Shown here: positions 1 to 7,497 of the stretch, one piece after another | How positions within the stretch are numbered: position 1 is the stretch's first letter | Layout of the letters: every line of letters starts with the position of its first letter | Assembly (NCBI GenBank): GCA_910584645.1 | Contig: CAJUAU010000028.1 | Span: forward strand, 1 to 15,360 | Origin: an uncultured Eubacterium sp. | Lineage (GTDB): Bacteria > Bacillota > Clostridia > Lachnospirales > Lachnospiraceae | Length of the DNA stretch: 15,360 nucleotides | Direction of reading: 5' to 3' | Program-made: the position numbers and the translations under genes | The notes under the pieces: model-generated | Databases searched by the model: none | What the model was told of the DNA's origin: nothing | The model's input: the letters and a program-made list of their open reading frames with translations, nothing else

Positions 1-31
1 AGATGTACGGTGAAAACCCATTTCTTATTGT

Positions 32-62
32 CAATAATAAGCTATTTTTTAATTCTTGTCAA
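32..62 (-). promoter_or_regulatory. Strong sigma-A-like promoter reading off the left edge
   Basis: The minus strand has TTGACA (62-57), a 17-nt spacer and TATTAT (39-34). This is a perfect -35 box and a 5/6 -10 box at optimal spacing. Transcription would start near position 27 and leave the window to the left, so the gene it serves is not visible. It lies downstream of tnpV on the same strand, inside the presumed mobile element. Confidence 0.5.
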
Positions 63-115
63 TCCCCAATTTTGATTTTTTCAGAATACCGCCATTGGCA
101 TTTTTAATACAATGG

Positions 116-130
116 GGGAACTTTGTTCCC
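116..130. repeat. Small perfect hairpin GGGAAC-TTT-GTTCCC
   Basis: A 6-bp perfect inverted repeat with a 3-nt loop lies 14 nt from the larger inverted repeat at 145-224. It has no adjacent T-run on either strand, so it is not a convincing intrinsic terminator. It may be part of the element's non-coding structure. Confidence 0.45.
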
Positions 131-144
131 TCTTAACCACTCCA

Positions 145-224
145 TAGCATGAGGCGCAGAAGATGTCAAGACCGCCGCAGGCGAGGCGGAGCCGGTGTCT
201 CGACATCTTCTGCGCCTCATGCTA
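145..224. repeat. Perfect 23-bp inverted repeat with GC-rich loop
   Basis: The arms are 145-167 and 202-224 and are perfect reverse complements over 23 bp. They are separated by a 34-nt GC-rich loop that itself contains a CCGCC/GGCGG pairing (172-176 with 185-189). The structure begins 23 nt after the tnpV stop codon on the minus strand. It could terminate or stabilise the tnpV transcript, or be a recognition site of the element. There is no U-tract directly after the stem, which argues against a plain intrinsic terminator. Confidence 0.8.
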
Positions 225-247
225 CAAAACTTAAAGTCAGAATAAAA

Positions 248-601
248 CTAAAGGAAATATATCAGATCATGCAGCACTACTTCCTCCGCCCTGCCCCTAA
301 TGCTGTTCATCTTCTGAAGCCAGCAGAGCCAGTCATCAGATTTAAGCTGTTCGGTTACTCCCTCTTTCTTTACCATCTGCCTTACAAGCCTGTCCATCAT
401 CTCATTACATTCTTCATCAACTTCTGCAAGATGTTTCCATAAGGTTTCTGACAAAATCATATACGAATAAATGCCCCTATGGTTTTCTTCTAAAAAACGC
501 TTCCTCATCCGTCCATACTTCCCGATCTGATACTCCGTTGTATCCGAAAGTTTGAGGTCTGGAATCAGATAATCTCCTTCCCAATGGTAAGTAATCTCCA
601 T
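248..601 (-). CDS. tnpV: TnpV-like transposon-encoded protein
   Basis: This is a small 117-residue protein of the TnpV type, found in clostridial transposons and integrative elements. Its biochemical role is not established. I recognise the family from the N-terminal MEITYHWEGDYLIPDL pattern, the central GKYGRMRKRFLEEN segment and the C-terminal MNSIRGRAEEVVL segment. An upstream in-frame TTG at 605-607 directly abuts the Shine-Dalgarno-like AAAGGCGG (608-615), so the ATG at 601, six bases from that site, is the better start. The length looks typical and the gene looks intact. It lies inside the sequence that interrupts hsdM, so it belongs to the element rather than to the host operon. No recombinase gene is visible beside it. 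Confidence 0.85.
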   Translation of the reverse strand: MEITYHWEGDYLIPDLKLSDTTEYQIGKYGRMRKRFLEENHRGIYSYMILSETLWKHLAEVDEECNEMMDRLVRQMVKKEGVTEQLKSDDWLCWLQKMNSIRGRAEEVVLHDLIYFL

Positions 602-792
602 ATACAACCGCCTTTCTTTGTGCTAAACTGTTTACAGATACGAATAAAAAGATTACCACCTTCTTCCTTTACCACAACATCTGCAAGTTTCCATTCACCA
701 CAAATGAGCCAGCCACATATGTTGTATTTTTGCAGATGCGCATTTCCGCTAAAATACAGCGTTTTACGGAAATGTTTACATCTACAGTTCAC
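565..792 (-). CDS. Possible small cysteine-rich ORF at the element end
   Basis: A 75-codon frame starts at a GTG just inside the element junction and overlaps the start of tnpV by 37 nt in another frame. It encodes several cysteines, a CGEWKLADVVVKEEGG stretch and charged residues that look protein-like. No good ribosome binding site precedes the GTG. I do not recognise a family. It could be a decayed or spurious frame, or the 3' part of an element gene cut at the junction, with the tnpV ribosome binding site inside its 3' end. Confidence 0.25.
   Translation of the reverse strand: MNCRCKHFRKTLYFSGNAHLQKYNICGWLICGEWKLADVVVKEEGGNLFIRICKQFSTKKGGCIWRLLTIGKEII
741..774. repeat. Bulged 13-bp hairpin near the element end
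   Basis: Arm 741-748 (CATTTCCG) pairs with 767-774 and TAAAA at 750-754 pairs with 762-766. There is a single unpaired C at 749 and a 7-nt loop. It lies about 30 nt inside the junction with hsdM. The position suggests a structural or recombinase-binding element at the transposon end, but this is inference. Confidence 0.6.
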
Positions 793-892
793 AACATATC
801 ACATCCGTTACATACTGGTGATACGTAATTCCATCATCACGAAGTACATTACAAAGATTCCACAATTTCGATACGATTTCTGCGTTTGTCAT
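782..892 (-). pseudogene. hsdM: Truncated 5' end of hsdM, type I DNA methyltransferase
   Basis: The frame starts 15 nt after the hsdR stop codon, with Shine-Dalgarno GGAAGGA 8 nt before ATG 892. It begins MTNAEIVSKLWNLCNVLRD and continues DGITYHQYVT, the standard start of the HsdM N-terminal domain. Native HsdM proteins normally continue with Glu-Leu-Thr and a hydrophobic stretch. Here the frame goes to Asp-Val-Ile-Cys-Cys-Glu-Leu and stops after 36 codons. The loss of similarity at about 803-805 coincides with the start of transposon-like DNA, so this is an insertional truncation. No AdoMet-binding or NPPF catalytic motif is present. The rest of the gene would be expected beyond the element, outside the window. 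Confidence 0.85.
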
Positions 893-907
893 GATACAAT
901 TCCTTCC

Positions 908-3900
908 CTATACGATATACATATAGCTGTTTATTTCATCAATAACGGCATCCAGTTTATTTCCAAATGCTTTATCAATCGCTGTATATCCGCCTTTAAT
1001 TTTAAACTGTGGTGCTTCAAAGGATTCCTTATTCAGCACAACTTCTTTCAACAAATATGCCTCTATCCGCTCCAGCCAATTAAGCTGTACCTTGCTTAAC
1101 TGCGGATGCGCTGCCTTGGTCTTTACAATAGCAGCATGAATCCTCTCCTCTTTGCTGACTAAGGCATCCCCAATACTTTTCTGACGGATAAAACTGATAA
1201 CATCTGCGGCAATATCTTCATTCGTCATCTCTTTCCACGCAGTCTGTAGTTTTGTCTCACTGAAATTATTACGGTCAAGGATTAATTTCAGTTCTCTCAA
1301 TGACTGTCTGGTCAATTCTTTCGGTCTGGTCGCCACGATATTAAGCGCTGCAATTTCATTCATATTGTTATCTATAAAAGTATGAAACTCTTTCAGATAA
1401 TCCTCCGGTCTTGTGGCATTACCATAACCTCTTTCATGGCTGGTCACTTCATCCTGCGCATTGCTGATAAACTTTGGTCTTTCTTGATAAACCCCTCGCA
1501 CATAAGCAAATGCATCACGACTCTTTTTCACTGTTTCTACTGCCTTATCAATCGGCATATTCCGAAGGGCATCTACAAAACTTTCCGGTGATTCACCATT
1601 AGACAAAGATTTGAATTGCTCCCTGAATTCATCTGTCATCTTATTTTTATTTCGCAGAATTTTAGCTATAATGATATCTAGCTGATTCCTTTTTGCCCTG
1701 TCGCTTTCCAGATGATCCATTCCATCTATTAAATCATCAAAGGTTACTGTCTGATTTACTACAACAGGTTTCATCGTGGACACGGGATCTAAAGCCTGAT
1801 ATACTCCTACCGCATCGTAAATCTCAAAATGCGTTTTCCCAATCTCCGGACACAGCCTGGTAGCACGCCCCAGCATCTGCTCAAAAAGAATACGGGATCG
1901 AATTCTTCGTAAAAACACAAGATTTACAATTTCTTCCACATCAATTCCTGTAGTCAACAAATCCACGGTTACGACAATATTGGGGAATGTCTCATTCTTA
2001 AACCGTCGGATCGCTTCCTTGATTTTTACAGGATTACCATTTTCAATGGAACCAGTAATCTTCATAACGGCTTCTTCACTGATTCCCTGCTCCGAATAAT
2101 AATTCTTCAGAATTCTTGTAACCATATCTGCATGGGCATCATCCACTGCAAAAATAAGGGTTTTCCCCTTTTCGTTCGGATCAATATCCCTGGCAATCTC
2201 AGTCAAAACCGCTTTATTAAACCCTTCTGTAACAACCTTCTTGTTAAAATCCTCCACCTCAAACTTCAAATCATCTTCCAACTCATCGCTGTTCGTCACC
2301 GTATTTGTCACAGGATCATAGATTGGAGCAGTACTTCCGGCCTCAAATACAATACCTTCCTCACTGAGCTTTGTCTTGATAATATGTGGTGCATCATGAT
2401 CTACCAGATATCCGTCTACTACAGCTGTGCGGTAATCATAAGAATATACCGGCTTCCCAAATATTTCTGTTGTATGGAGGGCAGGGGTAGCAGTAAGGGC
2501 AATTTTAACCGCATCAAAATAATCAATGACTGCCCGGTACTTACTGCGAAAATCATCCTGATTACGATAAAGCACTTCATTTTCGCCCATTTCCTTATCC
2601 AGTATATACCCTCTGTGTGCCTCATCCACAATAATACAGTCGTAGTCTGACACTCCTATGCTGACATCTGATTCATTGTAAAGAATGCGTTTGACCAGAC
2701 TTTGAACCGTAGCAATATGGACACGAGTATCTTTTTCAAATTCCTTTTCTCCAAGGTCCTTAATATCATACAATTGATTCAGTGTTTTCAGATCTTCTAA
2801 TTTTACTTCTTTAAAAGTGTCCATTGTCTGGTCTCCGAGAGCTGTCCTGTCAACCAGATATAAGATTCTTTTAAACCGCTTCGCAGATAAAAAACGATAT
2901 ATCATACCAAGAACCGTTCTCGTTTTTCCAGTTCCGGTGGCCATAGCAAGCAGCACCGTATTTTTATGTTCTGCAATGGCTTTCTCGGTCGCCTTAACTG
3001 CCTCGACCTGATAATAACGCAGGCCCAATCCATTCGGATCCTGTAATAGCTCATACCCCGTAACCGCCAGTTTCCTATCCGCTTCTGCAATATCTCTTTC
3101 CAAATCCTGCTCTATCCCCTGAGGGCTTGGCCATCCGGCTAAAGCTTTTGATGTATTAAACTGCTGTCTGGTATCCAAAAACCAAATGCCAGACATTTCT
3201 TCATACTGTTTGATATAATTTCTGCCATTCGTTGCGAAAAGAAACGGAACCTTATATTTACCATATTGCTTTATTATATACTTTTCATGTTCTGCCTTAA
3301 TCATTTTTGCATACTCTTTACACTGCCCATCCAATACGGAAGAAACATTTGTATGCTTTTTCTTAGCCTCAATGATTCCAACCATTTTTTCCCCAATGAA
3401 AAGCGCATAATCTGCATACCCTCCATTACCTGTTTTGGAATCTGTGGGCCATTCTGCAATCGCAAGATTCTTACCTTTGACAGGTCGGACTCCTTTGGAA
3501 TATCGGATTTCATCCGTATCCGCATCCCAGCCAACTTTGCGAAGCTGCTCATCAATCAATTCTCTCGTCTGTGCTTCCGAAAGTTTTACGTTAACCGCAT
3601 TTTTGTAAGCAATTGCTCTTCGTGTATTGTCCGATCTTCCAGCCTTCTGAATCCGCTGTAATTCAATAAGAAGCGTTTTGTTACGCTCTTCCAGCTCTCG
3701 GTTTTCCTTCTCCAGCTCGTCCAGACTAATCGTAATATCCACCGGCTGGACATATTCCGCAGGATTGTAACTGTAGTCCCCATATGTCTGCATATACCAT
3801 ACACAGAGTTCATACAACAGCGGCAGATTATTAAATGCCTTTTCGCCCTCATCCGCTACGTTATGGGCTGCATTATTACGGTCTTTGCGCAAAATATATA

Positions 3901-4147
3901 ATGTATTATCAATCTCATGCGGCAATAAGTCATTTCTCTTCAAGAGCCGGATACGATTTGCATGGGTATTGTCATAATCCGGCTCTTTGATTCCGTCATA
4001 AGCAAGCATATACTTTACCATTACTTCAGCCAACATCCCCTGCTTTATAACAGATGTATTCGGATCAGAATAGACATATTTTTCTGACATTTCCCCTAAT
4101 CTTGCCAGATCACTCCAACGACTTTCCAGGAAGGTAAAATTACCCAT
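908..4147 (-). CDS. hsdR: Type I restriction enzyme R subunit (HsdR)
   Basis: This is the ATP-dependent translocase and endonuclease subunit of a type I restriction-modification complex (1079 residues). Residues 1-125 resemble a DUF4145-type N-terminal domain. A charged, probably coiled segment follows at about 143-170. The PD-(D/E)xK nuclease is visible as D246, E260 and K262 in a GIIEAKKK context. The superfamily 2 helicase shows Walker A TGTGKT (404-409), DEAH (508-511), TATP (552-555), a TTGIDVEE motif (732-739) and the motif VI-like QMLGRATR (757-764). The C-terminus matches the EcoEI-type R C-terminal domain. ATG 4147 is preceded by GGAGG at 7-nt spacing. The gene looks intact. It is first in an R-M order operon, but hsdM directly after it is broken, so the subunit has no visible partner here. 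Confidence 0.95.
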   Translation of the reverse strand: MGNFTFLESRWSDLARLGEMSEKYVYSDPNTSVIKQGMLAEVMVKYMLAYDGIKEPDYDNTHANRIRLLKRNDLLPHEIDNTLYILRKDRNNAAHNVADEGEKAFNNLPLLYELCVWYMQTYGDYSYNPAEYVQPVDITISLDELEKENRELEERNKTLLIELQRIQKAGRSDNTRRAIAYKNAVNVKLSEAQTRELIDEQLRKVGWDADTDEIRYSKGVRPVKGKNLAIAEWPTDSKTGNGGYADYALFIGEKMVGIIEAKKKHTNVSSVLDGQCKEYAKMIKAEHEKYIIKQYGKYKVPFLFATNGRNYIKQYEEMSGIWFLDTRQQFNTSKALAGWPSPQGIEQDLERDIAEADRKLAVTGYELLQDPNGLGLRYYQVEAVKATEKAIAEHKNTVLLAMATGTGKTRTVLGMIYRFLSAKRFKRILYLVDRTALGDQTMDTFKEVKLEDLKTLNQLYDIKDLGEKEFEKDTRVHIATVQSLVKRILYNESDVSIGVSDYDCIIVDEAHRGYILDKEMGENEVLYRNQDDFRSKYRAVIDYFDAVKIALTATPALHTTEIFGKPVYSYDYRTAVVDGYLVDHDAPHIIKTKLSEEGIVFEAGSTAPIYDPVTNTVTNSDELEDDLKFEVEDFNKKVVTEGFNKAVLTEIARDIDPNEKGKTLIFAVDDAHADMVTRILKNYYSEQGISEEAVMKITGSIENGNPVKIKEAIRRFKNETFPNIVVTVDLLTTGIDVEEIVNLVFLRRIRSRILFEQMLGRATRLCPEIGKTHFEIYDAVGVYQALDPVSTMKPVVVNQTVTFDDLIDGMDHLESDRAKRNQLDIIIAKILRNKNKMTDEFREQFKSLSNGESPESFVDALRNMPIDKAVETVKKSRDAFAYVRGVYQERPKFISNAQDEVTSHERGYGNATRPEDYLKEFHTFIDNNMNEIAALNIVATRPKELTRQSLRELKLILDRNNFSETKLQTAWKEMTNEDIAADVISFIRQKSIGDALVSKEERIHAAIVKTKAAHPQLSKVQLNWLERIEAYLLKEVVLNKESFEAPQFKIKGGYTAIDKAFGNKLDAVIDEINSYMYIV

Positions 4148-4186
4148 TCTTCCGCCTCCTTCGTAAATGTTTATTTCTGTAGGGAT

Positions 4187-4216
4187 ATTGTACCATTTTT
4201 AACCATGATGTGACAA
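4187..4216 (-). promoter_or_regulatory. Promoter of hsdR
   Basis: The minus strand has TTGTCA (4216-4211), an 18-nt spacer and TACAAT (4192-4187). Each box matches consensus at 5/6. It lies about 40 nt before the hsdR start and just after the hairpin that closes the hydrogenase gene, so hsdR is likely its own transcription unit. Confidence 0.6.
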
Positions 4217-4251
4217 GCAAAAACCGCAGGCATTTTACAGGCACAACAAAG

Positions 4252-4278
4252 GGGAAGCCACATAAATACTGGCTTCCC
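4252..4278 (-). terminator. Hairpin terminator after the hydrogenase gene
   Basis: A perfect 9-bp stem (4252-4260 with 4270-4278) has a 9-nt loop. On the minus strand it is followed by CTTTGTTGT and preceded by an A-rich run. The opposite strand has a better T-run (TATTTTTTCC), but no plus-strand gene needs it. It is most likely the terminator of the minus-strand gene ending at 4361, possibly working in both directions. Confidence 0.65.
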
Positions 4279-4360
4279 GCTATTTTTTCCTCATTCGGAC
4301 CTGATGGCGCAAATTTGAACCCTGTTTCGTTTTGCACCAGCAGCCTTTCCTGCTCTCCGC

Positions 4361-5866
4361 TTACGGCAGCTCGATCTCTGAATACTCTTTCGGCGGCAGG
4401 GATTTTGTAGAATCCTTCACAAACTTGCGCACTGCCTGGGCTCCCCTCGCCACAGGGATATTCGTTCCCGCTCCGGCGACACAGCCTCCCGGACAGCCCA
4501 TGCCCTCGATCAGACATCCGTCTTTCTTTCCTGCCTTGGCCATAAGCAGCATCTTCTGGCACTCACTGAGTCCCTCGACATGCTCGATAAGGACTTCGGT
4601 CCCTGGATAATATTCATTGATACACTCCTCGATGGCGTTGGCAACACCGCCGGCAACAGCATAACCACGACCGGCTCCTGTGGCATCGTGGATCGGCTCC
4701 TCCGCCTCATAGGTCTCCATATCAATACCCTTTGCCTCAAAGATCGCCGCCAGTTCCTCAAAGGTGATGACGAAATCCACATCACTCCGCACAGTCTCAC
4801 GAGCAGCCTCCAGTTTCTTCGCCGCACAGGGTCCCACAAATACCACTCGTGAATTTGGATGCTTCTGTTTGATAGAACGCGCAGTAGCCACCATCGGAGT
4901 GAGGGCACTGGACACTGACTCCACCATCTCTTCCGGCAGAGTCCTCTTGGCAAGCACCGACCACGCCGGACAGCAGGAGGTCAGAAGAAATGGCAGCTTG
5001 CCGGTCTTTACCTCATGCACATAATGCCTTGCCTCTGTGATGGCTCCAATATCTGCTCCCAGAGCCACTTCGTATACCTCAGCAAAGCCGATCTCTTTCA
5101 GCGCTGATTTGATCTTCCATAAGCGTACATCAGTACCGAACTGTCCGATCACTGCCGGGGCGAGCTCTACAATAACCTCGTCACCTTTCTTCAGCGCCTG
5201 GGCAAGCTGGAAGATCTGGGATTTATCTGCGATGGCGCCGAAGGGACAGTTCACCATGCACTGTCCGCATTTGACACAGATCTTGTCATTGATCCTGGCA
5301 CGTCCGTGTTCGTCGCTGTCGATGGCGCGCACACCACAGACAGAGGCACATGGACGCTGCTTCTTCGCAATGGCATCGTAGGGGCAGATGGCTTTGCATT
5401 TTCCACATTTGATACATTTGTCCCTGTCAATGACAGAGCGTCCGTTTACCATGCGGATGGCGTCCTTGGGACAAACCTCCTGGCAGGGATGGGCCACACA
5501 GCCACGGCACTGATCTGAAACCTCGTATACATTATCTTCACACATAGCGCAGGCAGATGGAATCACCTGCATCAACGGCGGCTCATAATATTTATCCGAA
5601 ATATTACTTTCATTCAATCCACTGGTTATATGTACCGGCTGGCTCTCCGGACGAAGGGACATACCCATGGCAAGCCTTACACGTTCTCCGGCGATGGCGC
5701 GCTCACGGTAAATACTGTCACGGTACAGCGGCACATCGGAAGGTGTTATTTTATAAGGTATCGCCTCTATATCATCATTGATATTATCTGACTCAAAGGC
5801 TACCCTGGCAACCTCTGTAAAAACCTGTCTTCGTACTTTAGTGATCGGGGTTTCAATACCTCTCAT
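4361..5866 (-). CDS. Group B [FeFe] hydrogenase-like protein
   Basis: This is a 501-residue monomeric iron-sulfur protein with an H-cluster domain. It probably interconverts protons and H2 or senses H2. The N-terminal part carries cysteine motifs at 106/109, 120-132, 151-161 (CIKCGKCKAIC) and 197-207 (CVKCGQCMVNC), consistent with several ferredoxin-type 4Fe-4S clusters. The H-cluster motifs are TSCCPAW (296-302), GPCAAKK (345-351) and EGMGCPGGC (454-462), giving candidate ligands C299, C347, C458 and C462. The GPC and EGMGCPGGC forms, with no separate large accessory domain, resemble group B enzymes (the FeFe_hydrog_B1 type) rather than the well-studied group A. Catalysis in group B is poorly characterised. 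ATG 5866 was chosen over ATG 5887 because AAGGAG lies between them at good spacing for 5866. HydE/F/G maturases are not in the window. Confidence 0.88.
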   Translation of the reverse strand: MRGIETPITKVRRQVFTEVARVAFESDNINDDIEAIPYKITPSDVPLYRDSIYRERAIAGERVRLAMGMSLRPESQPVHITSGLNESNISDKYYEPPLMQVIPSACAMCEDNVYEVSDQCRGCVAHPCQEVCPKDAIRMVNGRSVIDRDKCIKCGKCKAICPYDAIAKKQRPCASVCGVRAIDSDEHGRARINDKICVKCGQCMVNCPFGAIADKSQIFQLAQALKKGDEVIVELAPAVIGQFGTDVRLWKIKSALKEIGFAEVYEVALGADIGAITEARHYVHEVKTGKLPFLLTSCCPAWSVLAKRTLPEEMVESVSSALTPMVATARSIKQKHPNSRVVFVGPCAAKKLEAARETVRSDVDFVITFEELAAIFEAKGIDMETYEAEEPIHDATGAGRGYAVAGGVANAIEECINEYYPGTEVLIEHVEGLSECQKMLLMAKAGKKDGCLIEGMGCPGGCVAGAGTNIPVARGAQAVRKFVKDSTKSLPPKEYSEIELP

Positions 5867-5910
5867 AACGTTCTCTCCTTTATTCATAAATAATAGTCAT
5901 AGCTGAGTTT

Positions 5911-5939
5911 AGAATAACATAAATGCAGCGTATTGTCCA
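5911..5939 (-). promoter_or_regulatory. Possible promoter of the hydrogenase gene
   Basis: The minus strand has TGGACA (5939-5934), a 17-nt spacer and TATTCT (5916-5911). The -35 box is 5/6 and the -10 box 4/6. It lies in the 92-nt gap after the kinase gene, where no terminator is visible, so read-through from the two-component operon is also possible. Confidence 0.4.
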
Positions 5940-5958
5940 GCATGATAAAATTACCATC

Positions 5959-7434
5959 TCAGAGACTCTGCATATGCTCCATATCTTCCGCAGCCTCAGG
6001 CAGTTCCACGTAAAAACATGTGGTGCTTTTTTCGTCGCTGGAAACCCATATTTCCCCGGAATGGCGCTGGGTGATCTGCTTTGCCACCATCAGTCCAAGT
6101 CCAGAACCGTCCTTATTGCCGTGGTCACTGCCCCGGTAGAATTTATCAAATATGTTTTTCCACTCTTTCTTCGGCACAGCGATGCCTGTATCTTCCACAG
6201 ATACCAGGATCTTCTGTTCTGCTTTCCCGATATTGACCCGGATCTTCGTATCTTCATCTGCATATTTGACAGCATTTTGCAAAAGGATCAGAAACAGCTG
6301 GCGGATCCGGTCATAATCACCATTTATCAGAGAACACTCGTCCTCATATTCCAGCTCGCCGGCAATCCGTTTTTCCCCCATAAGAACCCGCATGCTCCTC
6401 ATGGCATCCTGCATCACCGCGATCACATTCAGCAGCTCATAATCCAGCTGAAAATCTGGATTCTCCATCTTGGAAAGAATGAGTAGATCTGATACCAGGC
6501 GTTCCATTCCCGCACATTCTTTGATGATCCGGTCAAAATAATCCTTCTGTTTTTCCTCATCTTCCACATAACCATCCACCAGCGTCTCCGCATATCCCTT
6601 GACCACTGTAATGGGTGTTCTCAGCTCGTGGGACACATTGGAAAAAAAGTCTCTCCTGCTCTGTTCCAGACGATTCCGGAAATCTTCTGCCTCCACCAGC
6701 TTCCGGGACAGGACGTCCATGCTGTCCGCCAGCCTCCCCAGCTCATCCCTGCGCCGGATCTGTGTGCTCTGGGCGTACTCACCTGCCGCCATCCGCAGGG
6801 CAATCTCCTTGAGACGTATGATGGGCCTCACCAGCTGCCGGGAAAAATAAGCCGCTATTATTAGGGATACAACCAGCGCAATAATAACACTAAGGAACAT
6901 ATAATGCTGGTACTGTGACACCGAATTCTCCCGGTAATCCATCTCTCCGTTGACCATGACGACTCCTACATTCTCACCCTTTGCATTTTTGACCGGGGTG
7001 GCAAGATGCATCATATCTTTATCATAAATGCTGTCATAACCGCTGTAGCTCTTCGTCTTTCCTTGGAAGGCGGCATTGAGCATGGCCCTGGAATTTTCTT
7101 CCTGAAGGTTGAGGCTGCTTATATTCACGTTCGTATAAGCTTCACCTAATGGCTCTTCTGCCGACGGATTGGCTAAGATCCAGATATCGGTATCCCGCAG
7201 CTCACCAAAATCTTTCAGGGCACTCAGATATGTGGAAAAATCTTCACTGTTGTTATCCACCATCGCTTCTGTCACCTGCTCCGAGATACTGCGCGCCATA
7301 CTTTTCAGTTCTCCCTTGTACACATTCATGATATTGCGGCGGTTAAATCTGGTAAAAGCAAGCCCTGTCACGGCTGTCATAATGACGAGTGCCACAGCAA
7401 AATAAATCCCCACTCTCCAAAAAATCTTTTTCAA
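5959..7434 (-). CDS. Membrane sensor histidine kinase
   Basis: This is a 491-residue transmembrane kinase, partner of the regulator just upstream. Membrane segments lie at about 8-28 and 178-197 and flank an extracytoplasmic sensor domain of about 150 residues. A HAMP domain follows (about 198-250). The HisKA phosphoacceptor is H269 in VSHELRTPI. The catalytic domain has an N-box with N387 in LLQNAVKYA, a G1 box at 415-421 and GSGLGL (443-448). The G1 box reads DTGIAVP where DTGxGIP is usual, so one glycine is alanine. The start is TTG 7434 with GAGGG six bases before it; a later Met would cut the first membrane segment. Signal and targets are not evident. The sensor domain resembles the extracytoplasmic domains of ResE/VicK-like kinases only in general layout. 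Confidence 0.88.
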   Translation of the reverse strand: MKKIFWRVGIYFAVALVIMTAVTGLAFTRFNRRNIMNVYKGELKSMARSISEQVTEAMVDNNSEDFSTYLSALKDFGELRDTDIWILANPSAEEPLGEAYTNVNISSLNLQEENSRAMLNAAFQGKTKSYSGYDSIYDKDMMHLATPVKNAKGENVGVVMVNGEMDYRENSVSQYQHYMFLSVIIALVVSLIIAAYFSRQLVRPIIRLKEIALRMAAGEYAQSTQIRRRDELGRLADSMDVLSRKLVEAEDFRNRLEQSRRDFFSNVSHELRTPITVVKGYAETLVDGYVEDEEKQKDYFDRIIKECAGMERLVSDLLILSKMENPDFQLDYELLNVIAVMQDAMRSMRVLMGEKRIAGELEYEDECSLINGDYDRIRQLFLILLQNAVKYADEDTKIRVNIGKAEQKILVSVEDTGIAVPKKEWKNIFDKFYRGSDHGNKDGSGLGLMVAKQITQRHSGEIWVSSDEKSTTCFYVELPEAAEDMEHMQSL

Positions 7435-7497
7435 ACAAATCCCTCATTTCTGCTCACACTCTTTGCGCGATATATGAGCTAATTCAACGGCGTCAGA

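Larger units (their letters stand above)
1..803 (-). mobile_element. End of an inserted mobile element (partial) disrupting hsdM
   Basis: On the minus strand the hsdM reading frame is normal until about position 805 and then changes to unrelated sequence. That sequence carries a TnpV-type gene, a hairpin near the boundary and a long perfect inverted repeat. The junction falls at a GA dinucleotide (minus strand, about 804-805). Large serine recombinases of the TnpX/TndX class are known to use GA targets, so such an element would fit. No recombinase is visible here, and the second end is not recognised, so the element probably continues past the left edge. Minus-strand sequence 1-144 does not resume the hsdM frame. 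The boundary is inferred from loss of protein similarity, not from an aligned empty site. Confidence 0.55.

Noticed and set aside
21..50. CTTATT/AATAAG hairpin with T-run on the plus strand
   Set aside because: The stem is only 6 AT-rich base pairs, and the same bases form the -10 box of the minus-strand promoter.
149..442. Plus-strand frame of 97 codons starting in the inverted repeat
   Set aside because: Its arginine-rich start is only the translated repeat, and the rest is antisense to tnpV.
584..1099. Plus-strand frame of 171 codons opposite hsdR, hsdM and the element
   Set aside because: It crosses the hsdM-element junction and the hsdR end, has no clear ribosome binding site and its composition looks antisense.
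4252..4290. Plus-strand terminator with a T-run
   Set aside because: The T-run is real, but no plus-strand gene ends nearby; it is listed as the minus-strand terminator of the hydrogenase gene.
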